Below, piece after piece: positions 45,803-58,740 of a stretch of DNA of 64,000 nt. Each line of letters opens with the position of its first letter. Within the stretch, counting starts at the first letter, position 1. The notes below the pieces were generated by a model, which did no database searches, had not been told where the DNA came from, and saw nothing but the letters and a program-made list of their open reading frames with translations. Position numbers and translations under genes: made by a program. This stretch comes from Ancylomarina sp. 16SWW S1-10-2 (GTDB lineage Bacteria; Bacteroidota; Bacteroidia; Bacteroidales; Marinifilaceae), in NCBI RefSeq assembly GCF_009669305.1, contig NZ_SADB01000003.1, positions 124,001 to 188,000 of the forward strand, written 5' to 3'.

Positions 45803-47260
45803 ATGAATCAGGATATAAAACATTACCCGTGCTTTATTAATGGCGAGTGGCTAGACTCTAATGTTCGCGAGTCAATAGCTGTTGAAAACCCTGCAAACAA
45901 TGAAGTATTTGCGACCGTTACCGCATGTACTACAGAGGATGTTCAATATGCTCTCGAAAGTTCTGAGAAAGCACAATTAGGCTGGCAATTATTACCCGCT
46001 CAAACCCGGGCAAATTATTTATATGCCATTTGCGACCGTCTAAAAGCGGAACGTGAGCACTTCGCCAAACTATTGGTGATGGAGCAGGGAAAAACCTATC
46101 CTGAGGCATTGGGTGAAGTTGATGATACGGTTCGTTACATCAGTTACTCGGCTGAAGCCGCCCGACGAATTCAGGGAGCAATCTTTCCAACTGAATTACC
46201 AAACGAACGATTAAGTATTTATAAAGTGCCTTACGGAGTTACTGTTGCTTTATGTGCTTTTAACTATCCATTGGCCCTGATCGGACGAAAAATTGGTCCA
46301 GCATTGGCTACCGGTAATACAATGATCATTAAACCTCATGATTTAACTCCTGTTACCGCTTCGGAATTTTGCCGTTTGGTGGAAGATGCTGGAGTTCCAA
46401 GAGGTGTGATTAATATGGTTGCTACTAAAACAGCTCAAGCTGCATCTTTATTGGTTGAAAGTCCCATCACTAAATTAATTAGTTTGACGGGAAGTACAAA
46501 TGCCGGACGCGCCATGTACCGAGCATCTGCAAATAACATTACCGGATTAATTTTAGAATTAGGTGGTAAAGCTCCGTTTATTGTTTGCGACGATGCCAAC
46601 ATAGATAAAGCCGTTGAATCTGCAGCAATTTCACGTTATGCCAACTGTGGTCAGGTATGTATCTGTAACGAAATGGTAATGGTTGATGAAAAAGTTGCTG
46701 ATGAATTTACCGAAAAATTGATTAAGCGTGTCAGTCAAATTAAAGTAGGTGATCCTTTTGCTGCTAGTACCAATATGGGACCCAATGTAAGTAATCTTGG
46801 TTTGGATCGTGTTCACAATTTAGTTAAAGATGACGTAGCAAACGGAGCCGAACTTGTAATGGGGGGCGGAAGACCCGATGGAGCTGAATTCGAAAAAGGA
46901 AATTGGTACGCACCAACAATCCTTACGAATATTAACAAGGATCATGCAACATTAAAATCTGAACTTTTTGCTCCAGTACTTCCAATTATGAAAGTTTCAG
47001 GATTCGAAGAAGCTTTGACACTATGCAATGCACGTGAAGAAGGGCTTTCAGCTTATTTGTATACCAATGATTATAAACGCCACCAACTGGCTATTGATCA
47101 ATTGCAAGTCGGTACGATCTTTATCAACAAACATATTACAGGCTACATTCAAGGCTATCACTCTGGGCATAAAACTTCCGGACTTGGAGGTGAAGACGGT
47201 GTTTTCGGTATGGATGAATATTTACAGAAACGTACTATTTATCTGGATTACTCAGAATAA
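45803..47260 (+). CDS. aldehyde dehydrogenase, copy B
   Basis: A 485-residue ALDH with LELGGKAPF (Glu), [10 protein letters not shown] (catalytic Cys286) and [11 protein letters not shown]. It matches the AHG-operon enzyme at 28273 throughout, including the C-terminal GGEDG motif, and so is a paralogue. It should oxidise a sugar-derived aldehyde to a carboxylate in the cytoplasm and thus feed the CoA-transferases. It follows the crotonase by 22 bases. Confidence 0.88.
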   Translation: MNQDIKHYPCFINGEWLDSNVRESIAVENPANNEVFATVTACTTEDVQYALESSEKAQLGWQLLPAQTRANYLYAICDRLKAEREHFAKLLVMEQGKTYPEALGEVDDTVRYISYSAEAARRIQGAIFPTELPNERLSIYKVPYGVTVALCAFNYPLALIGRKIGPALATGNTMIIKPHDLTPVTASEFCRLVEDAGVPRGVINMVATKTAQAASLLVESPITKLISLTGSTNAGRAMYRASANNITGLILELGGKAPFIVCDDANIDKAVESAAISRYANCGQVCICNEMVMVDEKVADEFTEKLIKRVSQIKVGDPFAASTNMGPNVSNLGLDRVHNLVKDDVANGAELVMGGGRPDGAEFEKGNWYAPTILTNINKDHATLKSELFAPVLPIMKVSGFEEALTLCNAREEGLSAYLYTNDYKRHQLAIDQLQVGTIFINKHITGYIQGYHSGHKTSGLGGEDGVFGMDEYLQKRTIYLDYSE

Positions 47261-47282
47261 TCTCAACTAAAAACTTTCAACT

Positions 47283-48308
47283 ATGGGTATAGGTATTATT
47301 TGGGTTTTGTTAGCAGCAATCCTATTAGGTTTTTATGCACTTCCAAGCAAATCAGTAAAAAACTACTCTCTCGAAAACATGTGGGGAGCATTTTGGATGG
47401 CTGCAATGTTTGTGGTTCCGGTTTTGGCAGGTGTCATATTGGTAAAAGGACTTGGTGCTACATATGCACAGGTTCCAAACAGCATTTTTATTAGCATTTT
47501 GGCGCTTAGTATTTTATGGGGTCTTGGAAATTTACTTTGGGGAATCAGCATTTCAAAAATTGGGATGGCCCTAGGTTTTTCTCTCTTAATTGGAATCTCA
47601 ACATTGGTTGGTTCTATCCTTCCCTTTTTCATGGGTGGGTTTGAGAAACTTTCAACACCAGGCGGTCTAGTTATCTTAGCAGGTATTTTTGTTATCATGC
47701 TAGGAATTATTGCCAATGGAAAAGCCGGACTTTTGCGCGAAGAAGGCAATGAAAAAGATGCTGAATCGAGTAAAAAAAACATGCGTATTGGAATTATCAT
47801 GTGTGTAGTTGGTGGTATTAGTGCTGCCGGTTTTAACCTAGCCTATCATGTGGCTGACAATATTGGACACATTGGTGCTATTTCGCAAGAGCAATTTGGA
47901 AATGCTCCATGGGTTGCAAGAATTGCCGTTATGCTACCTTCCTTTATTGGTAGTGGTATAGCTACAGTGATTTACTTTTCTTATCAACTTTCAAAAAACA
48001 AAACTTGGGGACAATTTAAAGCTCAAGGAAGTTCAAAAAATCTTTTTCTGATTTTGATTATGGCATTGGTTTATTGTGCCTCCCTAATTATTTATGGTTT
48101 GGGTGCCTATAAACTAGGAGCACTGGGAACATCAGTCGGCTTTGCAATTTTTCAAACCAGTTGTATTATGGTGGCCAATCTACTTGGTGTATTTACAGGA
48201 GAATGGAAAAATGCGAGCTCTAAAAGTAAAAATTGGATGTACAGTGGATTAGCTGTTATGGCAGTTGGTATTGTAGTCGTAGCTTGCGGAAATTTCATGC
48301 TAGCCTAA
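47283..48308 (+). CDS. RhaT-like sugar/proton symporter, copy B
   Basis: A 341-residue inner-membrane transporter with about ten helices, a paralogue of the one at 32158 (shared LLGFYALPSK-type start, LGFSLLIGISTLVGS, IIANGKAG...REE). It closes the IclR-linked operon and ends before a strong terminator. It likely imports the monosaccharide released by GH2 copy B. Specificity cannot be read. Confidence 0.82.
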   Translation: MGIGIIWVLLAAILLGFYALPSKSVKNYSLENMWGAFWMAAMFVVPVLAGVILVKGLGATYAQVPNSIFISILALSILWGLGNLLWGISISKIGMALGFSLLIGISTLVGSILPFFMGGFEKLSTPGGLVILAGIFVIMLGIIANGKAGLLREEGNEKDAESSKKNMRIGIIMCVVGGISAAGFNLAYHVADNIGHIGAISQEQFGNAPWVARIAVMLPSFIGSGIATVIYFSYQLSKNKTWGQFKAQGSSKNLFLILIMALVYCASLIIYGLGAYKLGALGTSVGFAIFQTSCIMVANLLGVFTGEWKNASSKSKNWMYSGLAVMAVGIVVVACGNFMLA

Positions 48309-48345
48309 ATAAAATTACCTCTTCTACTTAGAAGATAAAAAAATA

Positions 48346-48390
48346 AAAAGCCATCCCTTGAGATCTCTCAATTGCGGATGGCTTTTTTTT
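48346..48390 (+). terminator. terminator of the IclR-linked operon
   Basis: Arms AAAGCCATCC and GGATGGCTTT are followed by eight T residues, 38 bases after the transporter stop. Confidence 0.9.
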
Positions 48391-48451
48391 GTCTTGTAAA
48401 ACTATCTGATTAAGTGCATCCTAATTACTTCACTAAAAAAAGTGATTTTGC

Positions 48452-48546
48452 TTAACCTCATCCCCCCAACCCTTTTTCCTGAAGTAGAAGGGGAGCTTGA
48501 TCTTATCTTATCTTATCTTTTTGCAATCCCCTCTCCTTCAGAAGTA
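48452..48546. repeat. intergenic repeat with TTATC tandem
   Basis: CCTCATCCCCCCAACCC and AGAAGGGGAGC are partly inverted against CAATCCCCTCTCCTTC, a common intergenic repeat pattern; a short TTATC tandem (about three copies) lies between. The IS4-type element begins directly after it. Confidence 0.45.
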
Positions 48547-49948
48547 ATGGCATTAAGTTAAGATGTAGACTGTTGATTATCAGCATATTGTTTGTTTTTT
48601 AGTCAAATTATGATTATATTTACTAATGTATTAAATTGAAAAACAATCACTTGCGTGACGAAGTTAGACAATCATGACAAGATCAAAATTATTTGATTTT
48701 GTATTAAATTTCTTAGAAGATGAAGGTTTCATCTCACAACATAAAACCCAATCTAAATATTTTACACGAGATAGAATTTGGACATTTAAAACTGCTTTTC
48801 TATTCATCAGTAGTTTTATAAACGAAAGAACTCAATCTAGTGCAGATAAGTTCTTTAGTGAGATGTATAATGTACCATCAGAAATCAGGCAAATTACGGC
48901 ATCTGCCTTTAGTCAATGTCGAGATAAAATAAATTATACAGCATTTCAATACATTTTCGAAAGAGTTGTTAAATATTTTTATTCGGGATTTGATTTTGAG
49001 ACATATCATGGCTTACGCTTAATTGCAATAGATGGGTCTGTATTCACTTTGCCAAAAACAAGAGAAACAATTAAAGAATTTGGTGAAAATGTTCTTTCTA
49101 AAAAAGGCAAGTGGATAAAGGCGAAAGTCTCTTTTGCGACTGATGTGTTAAATAATATTTGTGTCGATGCTATTATTGGCAGATACAAGGAAAATGAAAT
49201 GCAACAGGCTGAGTATATGTTTGATAATTTAGGTAAAAATAACCTTCTGCTATTTGATAGAGGGTATTTCTCAAGAGATTTTTTCAAATCCGTTTGTTTA
49301 ACTGAGAATCATTTTTGCTTTCGCTTACAATCACATGCAAGTAAAATGATAATGGATTTTATTGCTAGTACCGAGAATGATATTGTAACAGAAATAACTA
49401 TTGATGATGAAAACTTTAAGGTTCGATTAACGAAGATATTATTAGATTCTGGGGAAATGGAGTATTTGGCTACATCTTTAGTTGATATGCTTAAATTTCC
49501 TAAATCAGAACTTAAATCACTATATAATCAACGATGGGGAGTCGAAGAACAATTTAAGGATGTAAAATATGCATTATGCATCGAGAATTTTGTTGGAAAA
49601 AAAACAAACTCAATAAGACAGGAATTCTATGCTAATATTTTATCCTATAATATGGCAATGATGACTTGTAAACCAGAAATTGATGAACGATCAAACAGAA
49701 AAGCTAAGAAGCTAAAATATAAATGTAATAAAAGGGCATTGCTGTCAAAGTTAAAACAGTGTATAGTAAAGATTTACTTGGATATAGACAATAGGTTTGA
49801 AGTGCTGTGTAATATAATTTTGTCAGTTTCTAAGGAGTCAGTACCCATAAGACCTAACAGAAAATTCGAACGAAACATCACATATAAAGCAAAAGTAAAA
49901 CCCAACAACGTTTATATATCAGTAGTTTAGACACTAACTTAATGCCAT
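48547..49948 (+). mobile_element. IS4-family insertion sequence
   Basis: About 1.4 kb bounded by inverted repeats reading ATGGCATTAAGTTA inward from both ends (48547 and 49948). It holds one transposase gene. The right flank leads into the GH29 leader. Exact boundaries and target duplication are uncertain by a few bases. Confidence 0.78.
48674..49930 (+). CDS. IS4-family DDE transposase
   Basis: A 418-residue transposase. LIAIDGSVFTLP carries the first Asp, LLFDRGYFSRDFF the second, and YNQRWGVEEQFKDVK the Y-2-R-3-E-6-K signature of IS4. The frame is complete, so the element may be active. It separates the IclR-linked operon from the GH29 gene. Confidence 0.93.
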   Translation: MTRSKLFDFVLNFLEDEGFISQHKTQSKYFTRDRIWTFKTAFLFISSFINERTQSSADKFFSEMYNVPSEIRQITASAFSQCRDKINYTAFQYIFERVVKYFYSGFDFETYHGLRLIAIDGSVFTLPKTRETIKEFGENVLSKKGKWIKAKVSFATDVLNNICVDAIIGRYKENEMQQAEYMFDNLGKNNLLLFDRGYFSRDFFKSVCLTENHFCFRLQSHASKMIMDFIASTENDIVTEITIDDENFKVRLTKILLDSGEMEYLATSLVDMLKFPKSELKSLYNQRWGVEEQFKDVKYALCIENFVGKKTNSIRQEFYANILSYNMAMMTCKPEIDERSNRKAKKLKYKCNKRALLSKLKQCIVKIYLDIDNRFEVLCNIILSVSKESVPIRPNRKFERNITYKAKVKPNNVYISVV

Positions 49949-50117
49949 TGCCCTTAATGGTCATAGTTTATGTCTATGATAGTGATTTGCATCGTGTATT
50001 TTTGTAATGCGATCTTAAATACACTTTTATAATTATCAAACAATTTGGTCGAGAGTAAAATAGGTTGATTTTTTATTCTAAACACAGATTGTTAAAACTT
50101 GAAATTAACAAAAACAG

Positions 50118-51638
50118 ATGAAAAAACTTGCAATAAGTATGTTGTTGGTAGGATCACTATTTGCTTCCTGTGTGAATAGTAAAGATTCCACGATGGTAAA
50201 TAGCGAGCCTTTTGAGGAGAATTGGAATTCCTTAGCCAAATATCAAACTCCAGACTGGTTCAGAGATGCAAAACTTGGGATTTTTATACACTGGGGCCCT
50301 TATAGTGTACCAGCTTATAAATCTGAATGGTATCCACGCTTAATGTATATGGATTCATTAACGTGGAGTCCAATAGGAAAACTACAGGATAATAAGGGAA
50401 CCGATGTTAATAAACATCATGTTGAGAAATATGGAAACCTTGGTGAATTCGGTTACAAAGATTTTATCCCAATGTTTAAAGCAGAAAAATTTAATGCGGC
50501 TGAATGGGTCGATTTATTCAAAAAAGCAGGAGCCAAATATGTTGTTCCAGTAGCTGAGCATCACGATGGTTTTGCGATGTATAAGTCACATTATACTCGT
50601 TGGAATTCTGTCGATATGGGCCCTAAGCGGGATATTCTAGGTGAAATGTCGAAAGCAACAAAAGATGCAGGCTTGTATTTGGGAGCTTCTTCTCATTTTG
50701 CTTTCAATTGGAATTATTATACTCATAAAGAAGGATTTGATACAGCAGATCCTCAATATGCTGATTTATATGCACGAGCACATGATCATTATGCTCCAGC
50801 GGATCAAAAATTTCTTGATTTATGGTGGAATAGAACAAAGGATATTATTGACAATTATCAGCCTGATATTCTTTGGTTTGATTTTGTTTTAGATCATGAT
50901 GAGTTTGTACCATATCATGCGAAATTGGCAGCTTATTATTACAATAAAGGAATTGAATGGAATAAAGATGTGGTTTTGCAAACAAAGAACTTTAAGCACG
51001 AAACTTTTCCTGCAGGGTCTAATGTGTTGGATATAGAACGAGGAAAGATGGCTGATATTCGTAAATTTCCTTGGCAAACAGATACTTCTATTGGAAAAAA
51101 TAGCTGGTGTTATACTACCGATTGGAATTCTAAAGATGCAAATACTCTTATTGATGATTTGATTGATATTGTAAGTAAGAATGGTAATCTGCTTCTTAAT
51201 GTTGGACCAAAAGCTGATGGGACAATTCCTCAAGATCAAGCAGATATTTTGCTTGAAATGGGTAAGTGGTTGAGTGTTAATGGGGATGCCATTTATGGTA
51301 CTCGTCCATGGACAATTTTTGGTGAAGGACCTACTGAAGTAAAAACAGGGCATCATACCGAAGGGAAAAACAAAAACCTTACTGCTGATGATTTTAGATT
51401 TACCCAAAAGGATGGTAAAATATATGTTATTGCTATGGATATCGCTAAAAATGGTGAATACAAGGTAAAATCTTTTGCTAAAGGGAGTGATCTTTGCAAA
51501 GGAGAAATAAAATCTGTAAAGATGTTAGGAATGGATAAAGCTTGTGAATGGCAAGTTGAAGAGGCTGGACTTAAAATTAAAGCAGAAGTGAATGCTAATG
51601 CAAATTATGCATGTGCATTTGAAATTGAGATGAAATAA
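50118..51638 (+). CDS. GH29 alpha-L-fucosidase/alpha-L-galactosidase, copy A
   Basis: A 506-residue GH29 lipoprotein (lipobox LFASC). The barrel opens with KLGIFIHWGPYSVPAYKSEWY and VAEHHDGFAMY, and DILWFDFV places the nucleophile at D255. GH29 is named for fucosidases, but L-galactose differs only by a 6-hydroxyl, and GH29 enzymes of porphyran loci act as alpha-L-galactosidases. With sulfatases around, removal of desulfated L-galactose is a reasonable role. A second GH29 is at 61155. A partial ATCAAAC site at 50035 lies upstream without a C-tract. Confidence 0.9.
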   Translation: MKKLAISMLLVGSLFASCVNSKDSTMVNSEPFEENWNSLAKYQTPDWFRDAKLGIFIHWGPYSVPAYKSEWYPRLMYMDSLTWSPIGKLQDNKGTDVNKHHVEKYGNLGEFGYKDFIPMFKAEKFNAAEWVDLFKKAGAKYVVPVAEHHDGFAMYKSHYTRWNSVDMGPKRDILGEMSKATKDAGLYLGASSHFAFNWNYYTHKEGFDTADPQYADLYARAHDHYAPADQKFLDLWWNRTKDIIDNYQPDILWFDFVLDHDEFVPYHAKLAAYYYNKGIEWNKDVVLQTKNFKHETFPAGSNVLDIERGKMADIRKFPWQTDTSIGKNSWCYTTDWNSKDANTLIDDLIDIVSKNGNLLLNVGPKADGTIPQDQADILLEMGKWLSVNGDAIYGTRPWTIFGEGPTEVKTGHHTEGKNKNLTADDFRFTQKDGKIYVIAMDIAKNGEYKVKSFAKGSDLCKGEIKSVKMLGMDKACEWQVEEAGLKIKAEVNANANYACAFEIEMK

Positions 51639-51681
51639 TGTGATTTGTTGTTCGTTTAATATTAACTTGGTTAAGTTGTGT

Positions 51682-51711
51682 AAAGAGGTGTCTTAGGGCA
51701 CCTCTTTTTTG
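51682..51711 (+). terminator. terminator after GH29 copy A
   Basis: Arms AAAGAGGTG and CACCTCTTT with an 8-base loop are followed by T residues. Nothing further was recognised in 51712-51935. Confidence 0.88.
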
Positions 51712-51935
51712 TTACAAATGAATATAGCAAACAGGTTTTATAGTAGTTGTTAATTTTTAATTCGTATGTTTCAAGTATTTTGCCTGCGGTTGTAAATTTT
51801 TATTAACTGTTGCGATCATTCAATTATATATTAGGGGAAATATCTTAAATTAAGATGGGTATATAAGATTTAGAGAATGATTGGGGTTTGTTTACAGACA
51901 GTTGTATTTGTTTGAGTTAGTGAGGTTTTATACGC

Positions 51936-52279
51936 TGTGAACTGCTTTTTTTTAATATATCTCGCTCAATTATTGCCTCAGCAAGTTCTTTCTTTAACCT
52001 GAATAGTTCAGATTCCTCTTCTGTCAGCTTTGGCTTACCATTGCCAAGGAAACTTGTTCCTGGATAGCTTGCAAACTCACTACGCCAGTGATAAATAAGT
52101 TCTGGACGTACTTCGAGTTCATGATCTGGTTCTTTTATGTTTGCTTTAGAATAGCTTAACTAAACAGTATTCAATCTAAACTCTACTGAATTTTCGTCTC
52201 TCTTGTTCTATTTTCTAAGATATAAATTATTAAACTTCTTATGTCTTAACTCACTATCCTTGTGGATGTAATAACTCCT
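51936..52279 (-). pseudogene. decayed IS3 orfA with left end
   Basis: The stretch resembles 37226-37572 of the intact IS3 (start of orfA, its leader and the left terminus) but with many substitutions and small indels; the frame is broken in the helix-turn-helix region and orfB is missing. The A-run slippery site is present and one base longer. It is an old fragment of a related IS, clearly more diverged than the 157-bp derivative. Confidence 0.8.
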
Positions 52280-52345
52280 CTCGCATGTCAGAACTATCTT
52301 TTTAAGAAAGATCCTTTTTATCATTATTTTGATGCAGATAGTGCA

Positions 52346-52376
52346 TAAAAAGGGCGTTGAAAAAAACAACGCCCAA
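52346..52376 (-). terminator. terminator of the LacZ-type GH2 gene
   Basis: GGGCGTTG/CAACGCCC hairpin with T-rich tail on the minus strand, about 30 bases beyond the GH2 stop. Confidence 0.85.
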
Positions 52377-52405
52377 TTTAAAATTATACTACGTAGAGTA
52401 TGATG

Positions 52406-55594
<3,189 letters not shown>

Positions 55595-55690
55595 TTAGTT
55601 TGAGTTTTCCTAAATAATTCGATTAAATTAATTATCAGTAAAAATAGTTTGAACTTTTTGAAAGGAGCAGATTGTTTCGTTCCAATTGTA

Positions 55691-55736
55691 GGGGGCATTT
55701 GTGTATTTATAAGGAAAAATGTAATTAAATGCCCCC
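55691..55736. promoter_or_regulatory. inverted C-tract operator between divergent GH2 and GH16
   Basis: GGGGGCATTT (55691-55700) and AAATGCCCCC (55727-55736) form an exact 10-bp inverted repeat with a 26-base spacer. Each arm is a copy of the locus-wide motif, one facing each gene. Confidence 0.62.
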
Positions 55737-55817
55737 TTATAAGTGTATATTTTATTTATGGATTATGGGGAAGAGATTGTAATATTGTTTTCTAAACATT
55801 ATTATATTCTTTGTACT

Positions 55818-56978
55818 ATGAATCAAAAATATCCACTTCTATTTCTGCTTGTATTTTTAACGACACAAATTTTTGCTGATCCACCAATTCCTCCTAAAGG
55901 ATTTCGTTGGGTGGTGAATGGAATTTTTTCAGACGAATTCAATGGAAACAAGTTGAATTCTAAAAAATGGTACGATACTTTTAATGGATGGGAGGGAAGA
56001 GCTCCTGCCATGTTTATTCCAGAAGCCATATCAGTGAAAAATGGAAATCTGGAGATTAAAAGTGGTGTGTTGGATAAGCCTGTTAATGATTTTACGATTT
56101 ATGGTGGAGCGGTATCTTCTAAATCTTCGAATGCGTATTATGGCTATTATGAGTGTCGTGCAAAAGCATCTAAAATTGCTATGTCTACTACTTTTTGGAT
56201 GTCTAATGCAAAAGTGCCTTACGCAGATACTGAAGATACAAGAGATTCCTATAGCCAAGAACTAGATATTCAGGAATGTATTGGAGGAGGAACCGTTCAT
56301 AAGAAGTTTAGAAATGGAATGAATTCAAATACACATTTTAGATATGTGAAACCGGGTGAAAAGAAAGAAACATTTATGTCGAAGGGAACTGGCGCGACTC
56401 TAAACTCAGAAGTTTCTGATGAGTTTCATACCTACGGAGCTTGGTGGAAAAATGCTAACGAAGTTATGTACTATGCCGATAATCAGCTTTTCGATACGGT
56501 AATGGTTTGTACTGATATATCATCTCGTCCATTTGATAGACCGATGAAAATAAATATGGTAACCGAAACTTACAATTGGCAACCAGCTCCTCTAAAAGAA
56601 GATTTACTTAACGACGAAATAAATACGGCCTTTTACGATTGGATAAGATCCTATGAACTTGTGAAGGTGGACAAAAAAATGAAATTGACTTATAAAGAGC
56701 CGATATATACTGAAAATATAAAACTTGAGGTGAAAAATATAGACACTTCTTTACTTGTTGATTTTACCTATAAAGCGAATCGAAATAGAAAGATTGAATT
56801 TTTATTTTTAGACCAAGATGGAAATGTTTTGCATAAGAAAAAAGTTGCTGTATATGCAGGATATGGAAACAATAATTTGGAAATTGAAATGGACAATTTT
56901 AAAAATAAGAAACCATATTGTGTTCAGGCAAAATATACTTTTAAATTAAAATTGAAAACGGTAGAAACTGTTTTTTAA
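55818..56978 (+). CDS. GH16 family beta-agarase/porphyranase-like hydrolase, second gene
   Basis: About 386 residues from the ATG at 55818, where MNQKYPLLFLLVFLTTQIFA is a signal peptide; the frame extends upstream to 55743 without such a signal. The catalytic strand QELDIQECIGG gives ExDxxE with E148, D150 and E153. The context MSTTFWMSNAKVPY and the late VTETYNWQPAP segment resemble porphyran/agar-active GH16 enzymes. The last 90 residues form a small beta-rich extension. It is divergent from the LacZ-type GH2 and probably induced with it. Confidence 0.88.
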   Translation: MNQKYPLLFLLVFLTTQIFADPPIPPKGFRWVVNGIFSDEFNGNKLNSKKWYDTFNGWEGRAPAMFIPEAISVKNGNLEIKSGVLDKPVNDFTIYGGAVSSKSSNAYYGYYECRAKASKIAMSTTFWMSNAKVPYADTEDTRDSYSQELDIQECIGGGTVHKKFRNGMNSNTHFRYVKPGEKKETFMSKGTGATLNSEVSDEFHTYGAWWKNANEVMYYADNQLFDTVMVCTDISSRPFDRPMKINMVTETYNWQPAPLKEDLLNDEINTAFYDWIRSYELVKVDKKMKLTYKEPIYTENIKLEVKNIDTSLLVDFTYKANRNRKIEFLFLDQDGNVLHKKKVAVYAGYGNNNLEIEMDNFKNKKPYCVQAKYTFKLKLKTVETVF

Positions 56979-57017
56979 GTATTGATAATTAATAGGTTAG
57001 ATTTCAATATTATGTAA

Positions 57018-57248
57018 ATAGATAACTTCTTTAAAGCTCTTACTATTGTTCTACTCACTTGGAGCTATCAATCGGAAACTCCTGTTGAAAAACCAAATGT
57101 GATTTTAATAATGACCGATTATGAGGGCTATGGGGATTTAGCTTGCTAAGGAAACCCGATTATTAAAACGCCGAATATTGATAAATTGTATTCGGAAAGT
57201 GTTCGTTTTACCATTTTTTATGTCAATATATTTATTGATGAAAATTGA
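57018..57248 (+). pseudogene. sulfatase N-terminal relic
   Basis: Reading from an ATA in the usual start position (perhaps a mutated ATG) gives a hydrophobic signal-like stretch (FFKALTIVLLTWS), then VEKPNVILIMTDYEGYGDL, a stop (TAA at 57147) and NPIIKTPNIDKLYSESVRFT. This is the start of an S1 sulfatase with the metal-binding Asp region altered (TDYEG for DDQG). It ends before the CxPSR motif. Confidence 0.72.
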
Positions 57249-57265
57249 ATCTGGATCTAAGTAAA

Positions 57266-57314
57266 AACAAAAAAAACAACAAGAAATAAATATAAAGTAT
57301 AAGTATTTCTTGTT
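57266..57314 (-). terminator. terminator of the frameshifted sulfatase
   Basis: Arms AACAAGAAATA/TATTTCTTGTT are followed, on the minus strand, by a T-rich run (A8 on the plus strand). Confidence 0.75.
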
Positions 57315-57337
57315 GCAAGTATCTTAGAAATAAAGGA

Positions 57338-58740
57338 TTATTTTGATTTGCGTTCACCTCTTGTGGCAGCATCTATGTAATTCTGACGTTTTTTCTCTTC
57401 TTTCGAAAGATTCTGAGCGTGTGGATCTTGCCACAATGCAGGAACTGTTTCTTTGTTCCATTCAGCATACAAACCTTTAAGTTCAGCTAATTTTTTGGGG
57501 AGTTCAGAACTTAAATCGGTATGTTCATATGGATCATTTTTAATGTCGAACAAAAAGAATTCTTTTTTATAACCAGACATTACCATTTTATATTTTCCTT
57601 TACGAACAGCATATCCAGCACCTTCAGAATATCTCCAGAACAATACTTTGTGGGGTGCTTTTTTATTTTCACCATTTAGGTAAGGTAGAAGGTTGACTCC
57701 ATCTAATTTTTCTGGATTTGGATACTTAATGTCTGTAGCGGCCAATATAGTTGGGTAAATATCCAATGCTGAAATGGTTTTGTTGTATTTCTTATTTGCT
57801 TCTACTTTACCAGGCCATGAAACAAGAAAAGGGATATGAATACCTCCTTCGAACAACATTCCTTTATGTCCACGGTAAGGAGCACTGCTCGCTCCACCTA
57901 AATGACCCCATTATCACTGTAAAAGAAGATCAATGTATTATCGTACTCGCCTGTTTCTTTTAATTTTGCAATTACTTTTCCAATTCCAGCATCCATGCCT
58001 ACAACCATCGCGGCATAAGCAGCACGTTTTCCATCTTCAATGTGTTTTACTTTATCGGTGTATTGCTTAGTTGCCTGAACAGGAGCGTGAGGAGCATTGT
58101 AGGCCAGGTACATAAAGAATGGTTTCTTTTCTTTATTGTATTCATCAATATACTCTATGGCCGCGTTTGTAAAATCATCTGTCAGGTACGTTATTTCTGA
58201 TCGTGGAACAACTTTTCCATCTCGAAGAACTCCTGCTGTTGCTGGTTTTTTTCCTGTGTCTCCCCAGTAGTTCATTCCACCACCCCAGAATCCAAACCAG
58301 TCATCAAATCCTCGGTTGTTAGGCCAAAATTGAATTGAATCTCCTAAATGCCATTTTCCAATGGCACAAGTTTGGTAATCATTTTTTTGTAATAATTCTG
58401 AAAGCATTAACTCCGTTAATGGAAGTCCATCGTCTACTTTAGCATCGGTGTAAGGCAAATTATTTTCATGTCCGAATCTTTGTTGATAGCGTCCGGTAAG
58501 TAATCCAGCTCTACTCGGGCTGCAGTAGGGATGAGAAGCATATCCTTGTGTGAAAATAACTCCACTATTTGCTAATTGATCTAAATTTGGAGTGGGAATA
58601 TCGGTACAACCATTAAATCCAACATCACCAAATCCTTGATCGTCGGAAAGAATAATTATTACATTAGGTTTTTCTTTTTTCTGAGAAATCCCAGAGAAAG
58701 TTAAAAATGCCAATACAATAGCAAGTGCTGTTTTTTTCAT
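57338..58740 (-). pseudogene. S1 sulfatase interrupted by one frameshift
   Basis: The 5' part (58740-57898) encodes a signal peptide (LTFSGISQ), metal-binding LSDDQGFGDVGF, and the formylglycine motif CSPSR at Cys73, and runs to FFYSDNG; it then hits a stop. The 3' part (57859-57338) continues MLFEGGIHIPFLVSWPGK to the normal C-terminus. Adding one G to the four-base C run at 57906-57909 (minus-strand GGGG) restores NGGHLGGASSAPYRGHKG, the expected sequence. So the gene is one base short: a real null mutation, a programmed shift or a sequencing error. All other features look intact. Confidence 0.85.

Noticed and set aside
47363..47800. 145-codon antisense frame opposite the RhaT-like gene
   Set aside because: Shadow of a membrane-protein gene: its Pro/Ile/Lys-rich pattern mirrors the sense hydrophobic codons, and it has no start context.
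50035..50048. C-tract operator before GH29 copy A
   Set aside because: ATCAAACAATTTGG shares only the first half and has no C run, so it is not counted as a motif instance.
50889..51407. 172-codon antisense frame opposite GH29 copy A
   Set aside because: It lies wholly inside a strongly supported GH29 gene, has an odd composition rich in Ile, Ser, Cys and Phe and no recognisable motif; it is a shadow.
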